Positions 21,324 through 29,856 of a stretch of DNA of 29,856 nucleotides are shown here, piece by piece. The DNA comes from Perkinsus marinus ATCC 50983 (Eukaryota; Perkinsozoa; Perkinsida; Perkinsidae): positions 296,447-326,302 of the forward strand of contig NW_003214508.1 in NCBI RefSeq assembly GCF_000006405.1. Reading direction: 5' to 3'. Under the pieces are notes generated by a model. It made no database searches. It had not been told where the DNA came from and was given only the letters and a program-made list of their open reading frames with translations. The translations under genes and the position numbers were made by a program. Each line of letters opens with the position of its first letter. The first letter of the stretch is position 1.

Positions 21324-22312
21324 ATGCTCGGGTCTGCTCGAGATTCAAATTTTTCCCCCACCCAGGCAGTAGCGGCCACTGGCGGTGACAAGTCGGCTCC
21401 AACTAAACGACGGCGACGAGTGTTATCTGGGTTCGACGTATATGTGTCTCTGACTTGTACTGTGTTGATGCTGGCAATAACAGCTTGGTACTATTGGAAG
21501 ATGGTATCCATGACCGACCAGATGCAGAAGAGCTCTGTCTTCGGTAAGATACCATAGGCCTATTTCCTGGCAGGGTTGGACTCATCTTTTCAGCGAGTGT
21601 ACATACAGAGTACGCCAGCTCCGACATACTAGATGCTATCCAGACGATTGAGGACTTCGTAGAGGAACATTCCCTCGATGAAGAGCCTTACTACGTCACT
21701 TTCCTGCGTCTCAAGTGAGTCCAGTTGCCGTTGCTGTCGTCAACTCGATGATGATAGTAGCTCGTCGATATTGATAGTACCCAATAGGTACTCCCATGAC
21801 CCGAGGGGACGTCAATTGGACCATGCTCGCCGAAAGATGGTCAGTTGGTTCATGAAAGTCCGCTATTTTTATGATCTCGGCTATCTACCTGTGACCGACC
21901 CTAGCTATGTTGAAAAGATACCTGGGAAGTAGGCTCCTATCGTACCATGGACACATCGCAGGCTCCGTTCAGGGACCGAGCGAGATTCCTTTCGGAACTC
22001 GTAGGGCCACTCGATGATGCTGTGAGACTGTCAACGGGGCGAACACCAAGGTCAGTCTTTGAATTTTTCCGAGAAATGTAATGAAGAAATATGCTGCCAA
22101 CTCGACTGTCTATGGACTCTTGTAGGTATTCCATTCCGTCGGAGAATTCTGTCTCTCATCTAACACTAGATAATCTGCCACCAGATCTCCGTAATATGAG
22201 CCTTACTGCCATACGTCAAGGAGTAGCATCAGCGCGACAACGGCGGCTTCCGACGGCTACACCTTCTATTATCGGAGGCCATAGCGACTCCTCTCATGGG
22301 GAGGAGTTATGA
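21324..22312 (+). CDS. Single-pass membrane protein, unrecognised
   Basis: Exons 21324-21543, 21594-21714, 21788-21928, 21973-22050 and 22126-22312 give 248 residues; all junctions agree in phase and have good donors (GTAAGA, GTGAGT, GTAGGC, GTCAGT). A basic patch TKRRRR (residues 27-32) precedes one clear membrane helix (about 39-58, VYVSLTCTVLMLAITAW..), so the short N-terminus is likely cytosolic or matrix-side. The rest is soluble: ILDAIQTIEDFVEE, DHARRKMVSWFMKVRYFYDLGYL, ARFLSELVGPLDDAVRL, and a Ser-rich end. The HARRK..W..VRYFYDLGYL pattern resembles small membrane proteins of unknown function (DUF4760-like), but I cannot confirm it. The stop is only 31 nt before the next gene's ATG. 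Confidence 0.72.
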
Positions 22313-22343
22313 CCTTTTATCCGATGTTTCTATACTGTAGGTT

Positions 22344-23400
22344 ATGGTGTTCTGGAATGCTACGGCTATCGATCTGGACAATATCAGTGATTATTACCCT
22401 TCCCCTCGATGATCAATGATATCTCCATGTGCTTACCTCCAACGTTCACTATAGGAAGCCTCCTTGAGGAGCTGCGAGGTTCTGTGGATAAGTTGCATGT
22501 GGCTATGCTCTTGAGGGAGCTCTCCAAAATGATAAGGACGAATGCTGAGTGGATCGTTGAAGGGCCAATCGTTGCCGAGGTGACCATAGTAGCGCCGCCG
22601 CCGCCGGCGGCATTGCAGCTCTTATCAGCTCTGGTCGTGTGTAGGTTATTCTACAGCATGGTCTCTCTAAGTACCCACACGCTCTAGAAGTGTCTATACC
22701 AGTGTGCGAGATATTCCGTCACTACGCCTTGATACCATCTATGAGGGTATTCTTTCTCGAGACGGCTGTGGATGTAATAATCCTTTCGAATGATGATAGT
22801 GAACCATGACCGTGATCGACTCTCATAGACCTTTTATGGTCAGGCGCCCTATATCTCGGTCCTTACTCGTCTAGCTAGCGGCAATATGGTACATCCGCAT
22901 AAAGCCAACCCTCGGTTGGTTATCGAAGTACTGGCCTTTCTGGCCAATTTATCGAGTGGTGCTGCCAACTGCGATATGGGCGCTTGGGCTGCCCTGGACG
23001 TTGGAGCTAGGGAGCTCGCCAAGAGGGCCTTTAGGGTGACTCTGGGTGGATATATTGATCGATTGTCTAACCTCACATTGACAGGTATTCCCATCAAACC
23101 TTGCAGTGCATGAGCAGTGTAATAGGGTACTGAGACTATCGGATGTGGTCATGACATCATGTGCAGCAGCAGCTCCTCCATCTGGTGGACTTGTCCATGC
23201 TTAGCTATATGTTGTTCATGAACAAATCACTCCAATGTTGCGTTGAAGTGGTGAGTTGTGATTCTCCCTTTAGTCGCCTTGTCTATTATATGTCTCTAGC
23301 TGTCTCTGCTACACGGCACACACTGTCGCGCTCACTGTGGGTACCAGCAGCAATCGTATGTGCCGACGGGCCTTCTCTACCCGCGGCAATCTCCCGTTAG
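22344..23400 (+). CDS. Unrecognised helical (HEAT/ARM-like?) protein with very short introns
   Basis: Proposed exons 22344-22386, 22455-22636, 22657-22773, 22829-23084, 23107-23144 and 23167-23400. Seen: [56 protein letters not shown] and [17 protein letters not shown], a run of amphipathic helices that could form a HEAT/ARM-type solenoid. Three introns are only 20-22 nt (22637-22656, 23085-23106, 23145-23166), each GT..CAG with pyrimidines before the acceptor, and each needed to keep the frame. An in-frame 39-nt segment at 22580-22618, with a Pro run, may also be spliced. The 3' end is uncertain: the frame stays open to a TAG at 23400, overlapping the proposed EF-G start at 23358. A 23-nt GT..TTTAG segment at 23251 could change the end. 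No family recognised. Confidence 0.5.
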
Positions 23401-26400
23401 ATCGGGTGAGGAACATAGGTATATCAGCACATGTTGATTCGGGGAAGACCACGCTCACAGAGAGAGTATTGTTCTACACTGGTAGTAGTAGCATCGGCAT
23501 TTGTGGTCGGTAGCATCACACCCTTTTGATAGGCCGGATTGATGATATTCACGAGATTCAGGGAGGTGACGGTGTCGGGTGCAAGATGGACCACATGGAG
23601 TTAGAGAGGGAGAAGGGTAAGTCGGGTGGTACTAGGGAGCTGCGAACCGACCTTAGGAATTACCATTACTAGTGCGGCTACCTATTGCCAATGGAAGACT
23701 AAGGACAAGGACGATTATCATATTAATATTATCGATACGCCTGGTCATGTTGACTTTACATTCGAAGTTGAGAGGTGTGGCTCTTCCGAGTCTTAGAGGA
23801 TGCCATCGCTCTATCACTAGGTCACTTCGAGTACTCGATGGTGCCGTTATGGTGGTCTGTGCTATTGGCTGTGTACAGAGCCAGACCGTTACAGTAGACC
23901 GACAAATGCAGAGGTGGGTCTATTAGAGCCGTTACGTGGGAAGAAAGGCGGACTTAGGTATGAGGTACCAAGGATCATTTTTATTAACAAGTTGGACCGC
24001 TACGGTTCCGAGCCGTATACAGCATTGAAACAGGTAGTCCGTGAACAAGGGTGAAACCGTGGTAGGCGTGGCCCCTTAGTTGAAGACCAAACTGGGTCTT
24101 TGCGCGGCCCTAACTCAAATACCGTTGGGGGCTGAGGACAAGTTCGCTGGTAGGGTCGACTCTGTGATGGTGGTGATGGTGGTGGTGGTGGTGGTGGTCA
24201 GGCGTAGTGGATGTGATACGGAGGGAAGCACATCATTTCGAAGGCTACAAGGGCCTCTCGTGGAACACAGGAGAGGTATGTAGGTCTCGGGTAGTATGGT
24301 ATTGTTATGGTCGATAGTTAGGTGCCCTCGAAGATGCTGGAGCAGGTTGAGGAGACTAGGAAGACCTTAGTGGAGTTGATGGCAGGTGGGATTGTTGTTG
24401 CTGATGATGGTGTTGATCTGTGATAAGTGTAGCAGATCTCGATGATGAGTTGGCTGAATCCTTTTTGATCGACGAGAACGTCTCTGCGGAGGAGCTAGAG
24501 AGAGCCATTCGCCGTCAGACTATATCTAGGAGGTGCGTGTGTGAGTCATTCGTGTCGACTTGAATGATTCATAGGTTCTGTCCGGTATTGCTTGGATCGG
24601 CATATAAGAATAAAGGAGTGCAGCCTCTCTTGGATGCTGTATGTAAGTACCTCCCCAGCCCTGGTGACAGGTAAGCACGGCAAGTAGTAGTGGATATGTG
24701 TGTTAGTATATTGTGAGTTGTGGATGAAAATCTGTCAGAGTCTACAGCGGCTATGATCAGTCACGTAATGGCGAGCGCGTTGAGATAACACCAGATGAGA
24801 AGAAGCCGTTCTTAGGTGGTCTTGGCTGTTAGCAGTGTGGTGGTGGCATGGAGTAATTGTATACAGGTATGGCATTCAAGAGTCAGGACCTACCTCCTAA
24901 TGGTACTCTGACCTACATGAGAGTGTACCAGGGCACTCTAAAGAGGGGACAGAGTGTGTTGGACACTAAAACCAATAAACGGCAGAGTATTAAGAAGTTG
25001 GTAGGCTGATACATATGGTCAGATCGCTCCTATGGTCACCTACAGCTACGTCTACACTCGAGTGAGACTAGGGAGGTAGCTTCGGCTGGCCCTGGCGATA
25101 TTGTGGCGTGTACTGGTTTGGATGTCTTCTCTGGAGTCACTTGTACTGATGGTAGGGAGTTGAGTGTATTTGAAGTGATCATTGGTCGATAACGTAGGGA
25201 AGATTAACTGGACTATGTCGCCATTGCATATACCAGCACCGGTGGTCTCGTTGTCTATTACTCCAGCTAGTCGAGAGGACTCAACCAAGATGGCTAAGGC
25301 CTTGGCTAGGTTCAAGAGGGAGGACCCTACCTTCATTGTATCGACGGATCCTGGTACAAAGGAGACTATAGTATCGGGTGAGGCATCCCATACCCGTTGT
25401 GGTGGTGGTTGGTGACTTATGTGTGGCGTGATGGTGATGGTTTTAGGAATGGGAGAATTGCATCTCTTTATTTATGCGGAGCGAATTCGTCGAGAGTACC
25501 ACGCTAATGTTACTACTGGGGAGCCTAGGGTTAACTTCAGAGAGACCATTAATGAGAGAGTAATGGATCCGTAGTGGTTGGGTCTGGCGATGGTATTGGT
25601 CAGCGTAGGTGGCCTTTGATTACACTCATAAGAGGCAGAGTGGTGGTCGTGGTCAGTACGGTAAGGTTACGGGGTACTTCGAGCCACTGAGTCATGATGA
25701 AGTACAAGAGATTCTTACTAAGTATCAAGGAGAGATCACTCCTATGAATGCTTCCAAGTATCTTGCTATCTTCCAGAATAAAATAAGGGTGAGAAGTGGA
25801 GGCGCTGGGGATCGAACCTGCGTTGGAAGGCAGACATGTTAGCGTGGCGATATGTTGTTTTCTGTCGATTGTTAGGGTAATGAGATACCAAAGAACTTCA
25901 TCGCGTACATTGAGAAGGGCTTCCGAGAGTGTCTGGAGGAAGGCCCTTTGACGGGCTCGGCAGTGTGCAATTTGCGAATAGTGTTGGAGGGCGGCAAGCA
26001 TCATGAGGTTGATTCTTCTGAAGTTGCTTTCAAAGCAGCAGCGCAAGGGGCGTTCGAGCAGGCGTTCTATGGCGGGTCGCCGACGATTTTACAGCCAGTC
26101 ATGTAAGATGGTAGAAATTGTGTGGTGGTTGAGGCTAGCGCTAGAGCTAGACTTAGCTAGTAATAATGTTAGGAATGTGGAAGTAACTGTCCCTACTGAT
26201 AAAACCGGATCGTTGATGTCTGGTATCACGGTGAGGAAGGGCTTGGTCACGGGTTCAGAGGCACTCACGGATTTGGATACGCTGGTACGGGCGAAGGTGC
26301 CCTTAAGGAATATGTTTGGTTTTACGACAGAGTTGAGATCAATCACACAGGTGGGTGGGGTTTTAAGGTGGTGATGTATGGTATTGGGATAGGGTCATGG

Positions 26401-26512
26401 TGAGTGGGCTATGGACTTCCATGCTTATGAGGAGATGCCAGCTGATGACCAAGAGTCTGTTAAGAAGCAGTATGTCCAGCGACGAGCGAGAGAGAAGAAG
26501 CTCGAGGAGTGA
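23358..26512 (+). CDS. Mitochondrial elongation factor G (EF-G1 type)
   Basis: Nineteen exons: 23358-23481, 23533-23616, 23657-23774, 23821-23913, 23958-24033, 24080-24149, 24208-24275, 24322-24385, 24436-24532, 24575-24670, 24739-24815, 24867-25000, 25046-25151, 25198-25377, 25447-25559, 25609-25788, 25876-26102, 26173-26350 and 26393-26512. They give 734 residues, the usual length of mitochondrial EF-G. The translocase GTPase moves tRNA-mRNA through the mitoribosome. Seen: P-loop AHVDSGKT, switch I EREKGITIT, DTPGH, NKLD, GSA, domain [12 protein letters not shown], domain [13 protein letters not shown] and the end [25 protein letters not shown] is the EF-G1 (translocation) form rather than EF-G2. 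The start [11 protein letters not shown] looks like a mitochondrial presequence with a cleavage-type RAFST. All 18 introns are GT-AG. In-frame stops in the raw sequence all fall inside these introns, so the gene looks intact. Confidence 0.97.
24168..24198 (+). repeat. GGT microsatellite within an EF-G intron
   Basis: About ten GGT units, one of them GAT, occupy most of the 58-nt intron 24150-24207. Read as coding it would give a run of Val or Gly, but EF-G homology resumes correctly only if it is removed. Confidence 0.85.
25803..25845 (-). other. tRNA-like relic on the reverse strand of an EF-G intron
   Basis: Inside the 87-nt intron 25789-25875, the minus strand carries CTGC-CTTCCAAC-GCAG, like an anticodon arm with TCC. 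It is directly followed by GGTTCGATCCCC, a box B/T-loop. The T-stem is not paired and no D-arm is present. It shares the 13-mer AGGTTCGATCCCC with the element near 8495. Probably a degenerate tRNA or tRNA-derived repeat. Confidence 0.45.
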
Positions 26513-26762
26513 TCCTTACTGTGATACTATCGTTTCCGTGTGTCACCCCAACAAGGATGTGTGCATGAGGTTTCCGGGTAGCTGTTGCTGTTGAGTTGTG
26601 GCAGTCTCTAACTGATGTGTGTTGTGGTAGTTGTTCAGATTGCATTGGAAAGCGTCGTCGTTTACGACCTATTTGTTCCTTCCTCACTCATCTTTAATCC
26701 TCGCCATCGTCGTCGTTAAGCTACTATTAATACTACTACTAAACGTGTTCCTATTGTTGACT

Positions 26763-28257
26763 ATGAAGGGCCATACTACAAGTAGACGAGCTTTGATCCC
26801 TCGTAACAGGTCAATAGAATCTGTTGGTGGTCCGGATTCGGCACTTATCATAGCGGGTGATATTGGTGGGACCAATTGCAGGCTACGACTTATGCTCGTA
26901 TCGAAGGCCGACGACGACGACGGCGTTGCAGAGGAGAGTATTGGGAGTAGTACGGATTCGGAAAATGAAGAGGTAGTATTTCATAGGGCAGGTCTAGGGG
27001 AGATCATTTTTACTTCTAGCCGAAGACCGAGACGCAGTTGCTGTTCACAGCGAAGTATCCGACAGTTGAATGTCCTAGTTTTGAGGAGGCCCTTGCTCGG
27101 TTCATATCTGAGGCACCAGCACTAGAGGACGCCGATCTATCTGGGGTCGTCTGTGTGGTTGGATTGCCCAGTGATGTTAAAAACAATAAAGTTGGTGAGT
27201 TTACGGCTTTCTGTTATTCTGTGTTGGATTTGTTTGTTTTTCTATCAGCTCGAATAGCGAATATTCCCCATTGGGTGGACACTGATGGTGATGCCGTCGC
27301 GACAAAGCTCGGTCTTGGCAAAATCGTCCTCCTCAATGACTTTGAGAGTGCTTGCTGGGGTAATAATGGGTTGGTGAGAAACTTCTTTGTTATTTGCAAT
27401 TGTTCTGAGGTATTCCTATGCTTAAAGAGTCCCAGCTTATATGCCTTAACCCTGGTATTCCTATCAACAAGGCGCGGACGTCTGCTCCAGCGATCACTAG
27501 CGTTCTTATTGGTCCTGGCACTGGACTTGGTGAAGGGTAGTGCTGGTGATGAGCACACCGTTGGTCATTAATGCTCATCAGTTACTTGGTCACGGCTCGA
27601 GCAACGAACCATGTGTCGGCCCATGCTTCGGAAGGTGGCTGGGTGAGCTTTTCCCCACAAGATGAGTAGGCTTGGTCTGTTGGTAGAGGCCAGTCGGCAT
27701 TGCCGTGTTGATCAGGGAGGAGTTCAAGCTAATGCAGTTTGTGAAGAAGGACTTGGGCGTTGAGCGAGTGGTCGTGGAGCACTTGACTGCAGGGTGAGTA
27801 CCAAGGGCTGTTAGGTCCTTATCGTGTTGCATTGAGTTATCTCAGGCCTGCCTTACCTATGTTGGCTCGCTTCTATGGACAGGAGGAGGGTATGGACATC
27901 AACGACTTGCCTAAGACTGCTCCTGAGGTGGCAGGGAAATACGGGAAGTGCTCGGTCTGCACCAAAGCGTGTGATAAGGCTATGGAGGTCTTGGGACGGG
28001 AGCTGGCTTTCTTATGCTTGAAGTTCAAACCCCAAGGTGGCATATTCCTCATCGGCAATGTCGTCGACTCACTGAGGGATTCTATATTGGCTGAGGACTC
28101 GAGCTTAAGGAGGGGTCTCTTTCATAGTCTGCACCACTCAATTCTAGAGGGTATCGTTAATGACACTCCCATCAACATAGTGAATGTCAGTGGCGTGAGT
28201 ATGGGCATGGAAGGGGCCATCAATAGGGCCACTCGTCTAGCATTAGCTCGATTGTAG
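26763..28257 (+). CDS. Glucokinase, bacterial type
   Basis: Exons 26763-26972, 27020-27194, 27249-27359, 27410-27536, 27582-27665, 27716-27793 and 27846-28257 give 398 residues. It phosphorylates glucose with ATP, the entry to glycolysis, in the family of bacterial Glk and not the animal hexokinases. Seen: phosphate-binding GDIGGTN (about residue 37), VGLPSDV, LLNDFESA with the catalytic Asp, IGPGTGLGEG, HASEGGW and a C-terminal GGIFLIGNV. The N-terminal 30 residues are basic and Ser-rich and could target an organelle or be an unstructured leader. A 20-residue acidic insert (ADDDDGVAEES..) lies after the first strand. The intron 27360-27409 ends TTCTGAG, and the homology needs exactly this acceptor. 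Upstream in-frame sequence lacks an ATG, so 26763 is the start. It follows EF-G in the same direction after 250 bp. Confidence 0.95.
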
Positions 28258-28754
28258 GCATTCTCCGTTTTCAAACAGAAGTGGCGCATTTTTAGGGCTG
28301 CTGCGCATTAAGATTGTGTTGTTGTTGTTGTTGCTCTCGTCATCGTTCCATTGTAAGGTAGTAAGATGTAGATAGGCGGCCTTTCCTGTTACCCAATTGT
28401 AGACCATTGTATATCGTTCTGGTTGTTGACTTGCGAGGGGCAGGTGACAACATTCTCATACCCCCTATTGTAATTATTGTTAATCATCAATCGATTCAAG
28501 AGTGATGATGACCTATTAGTGCAGACGAAGCCCTTGTGCGGTATGTCACCACCAATGGGCGTGCTATCTTAAACTGTCCTTTTCTCTCGAACATTGCAAA
28601 GTTCCTATACCCTCTGGTCTGCTTAGCGTTGGGGGTGGGATTACAAAAGGGAGACACGACTGGAATAGTTCAACTGCTGGACAACGTGGTCAACTGCTGG
28701 ACAACGGTATGGTAACAGTTGGTGTTATCTGTTCAAGTTTAGCGTAGCTCTATC
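28258..28754. other. Intergenic region with a short direct repeat
   Basis: About 500 bp between two plus-strand genes. It contains a GTT run at 28317-28332 and a 20-bp repeat close to the next start (separate entry). No ORF of interest. It presumably carries the promoter or processing signals of the Esf2-like gene. Confidence 0.5.
28671..28710. repeat. Direct repeat, two copies of a 20-bp unit
   Basis: CAACTGCTGGACAACG occurs at 28671 and again at 28691, with spacer TGGT and then GTAT. It ends 45 bp before the ATG of the Esf2-like gene, so it could be a regulatory duplication or a slippage product. Confidence 0.85.
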
Positions 28755-29644
28755 ATGGACTCGAGTGAGGATCGAGATTGCTCAGCCTCCATCGCCGTCA
28801 CCGGAGAGACAGCTTCAGCTGGGAAGACAGGTGTTGAAGAGGTAGAGGATGTCAAGGAGACGATCGTGCCAACTGACCTGCTTGGTAACAATGATCCCAC
28901 TATGGATGATTCGGTAGTTAATGAGGAATCTGCTGCTGCGGAGGGAGGGAAGAAGGACAAGAGAGGGGTCGTGTATTTCTCGAGGATACCGCCCTTTATG
29001 CAAGTGAGCTTTCATAGTGTGTAGACTCTTCGTTCACACCTTATGTGTTTCAGCCTTGTAAGCTTCGGCACCTGATGGAACAGCTCGGCCGAGTTGGTAG
29101 AGTATATCTCACCCCCGAGGATGAGACACAGCAAGCCCGGCGTAAGAAGACTGGTGGCAATAAGAAGACCAAGTTCGTGGATGGTTGGGTCGAGTTTGAG
29201 AGCAAGTCGGTGGCGAAGCGTGTGGCAGCGACATTGAACAATACGCCAGTGGGAGGCAAGAAACGTCATAATGCCTATAGGGACGATATGTGGCTGTGTC
29301 GGTATTTGCCGAAGTTCAAGTGGCATCACTTGAAGGAACATGTTATCTACAATAGGGAGGTCCGTGGGGCCCGACTGGAGCAGAAGCTCTCACAACAACG
29401 TAAAATAAACAACTTCTACCAAGAGATGCTATTGGAGGAGAAGCGTGTGGATAAGATGAAGGAGCGTCGAGAGAAGAAGGCAGCTGAACAAGGCGAGGAA
29501 ATGGTCCAGCCTCCTGTACATAAGAAGGCGAGGACAGGCGTCCACCAGCGAATGCCTCATACAAGCTCTCAGATCAGTGCGACGACGACAAGGAAGCAAC
29601 GGGAGGTTTCTTCTGACGCATTACTTGATAGTCTAGCTCTCTAA
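28755..29644 (+). CDS. Esf2/ABT1-type ribosome biogenesis RNA-binding protein
   Basis: Exons 28755-29003 and 29054-29644 give 279 residues; the single intron 29004-29053 has donor GTGAGC and acceptor GTTTCAG. Esf2/ABT1 proteins belong to the U3-containing small-subunit processome in the nucleolus and help cleave pre-18S rRNA. Seen: an acidic N-terminus (residues 1-65), an atypical RRM starting VVYFSRIPPFM, LGRVGRVYLTPED, GWVEFESKSVAKRVAATLN and the family signature KRHNAYRDDMWLCRYLPKFKW. Charged helices follow (EQKLSQQRKINNFYQEM, EKRVDKMKERREKK) and a basic tail. The intron interrupts the first RNP-like motif. Length and order match the family. The C-terminal end SDALLDSLAL is reached without further introns. 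Confidence 0.95.
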
Positions 29645-29856
29645 CTTACTGTACATTCTCATTATGTTTGAGTTGATTAATCATGCTCAGACTGGGTATG
29701 GTAGAACGTTAGCCCCGTTTAGTTCGCTGTTACGTTGTTGTGGCTTTGGACCGATGCGCCGAAGATGATGTATAGGCAGGCTCAGGTTTATTTAGGGTAT
29801 ATGAGTCACTAATACGTCGATATTGGAGTTCCCTGTTGGTGATTTCGACTCGAAAT
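29645..29856. other. 3' flank to window end
   Basis: No ORF or repeat of note; presumably the 3' end of the Esf2-like gene and the next intergenic region. Confidence 0.5.

Noticed and set aside
23400-26400. Many in-frame stop codons, suggesting a pseudogene or altered genetic code
   Set aside because: All fall in 40-170 nt GT-AG introns. After removal EF-G is complete, so the standard code and an intact gene explain the data.

Overview
The window is nuclear DNA of a unicellular eukaryote with a dense, intron-rich genome. Genes have many short introns (mostly 37-85 nt), the standard genetic code fits throughout, and coding composition is balanced. Three things point to an alveolate, most likely Perkinsus or a close relative: introns whose acceptor is usually followed by G (AG|G), occasional GC-AG introns, and typical core histones. 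The genus is an inference; no single marker proves it. Exon coordinates below were worked out by hand from splice sites, reading phase and remembered family motifs.

Layout. 1-1401 (+): 3' part of a D-3-phosphoglycerate dehydrogenase gene with lysine in place of the catalytic histidine. About 1761-2681 (+): an unrecognised, probably nuclear protein. 3379-3763 (+): a small protein resembling a C3HC zinc finger. 4806-5776 and 5904-7810 (-): a helical protein of unknown role and a MYB-like SHAQKYF transcription factor. 7943-8920 (+): an unrecognised protein divergent from the MYB gene. 8921-10960: a gene-poor stretch with two weak ORFs. 11054-11596 (+): linker histone H1. 12275-12685 (-): histone H3.

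From 12275 to 20865 every gene lies on the minus strand: an unknown protein, a mitochondrial uL4-like protein with a long tail, a CHERP-like splicing-type protein, a TraB-domain protein, then H3. From 21324 to the end every gene lies on the plus strand: a single-pass membrane protein, a helical protein, mitochondrial elongation factor G, a bacterial-type glucokinase and an Esf2/ABT1 ribosome-biogenesis protein. A three-copy 53-bp tandem repeat sits at the divergence point. Such unidirectional runs, with intergenic gaps as small as 31 nt, recall polycistronic or spliced-leader organisation.

Functional themes are mitochondrial translation (EF-G, uL4), ribosome assembly (Esf2/ABT1), chromatin (H1, H3), RNA processing (CHERP-like) and central metabolism (PGDH, glucokinase). 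I see no mobile element, CRISPR array, complete tRNA or rRNA. The most unusual feature is the splicing: GC donors, non-YAG acceptors (GAG, AAG) and several candidate introns of only 20-25 nt.
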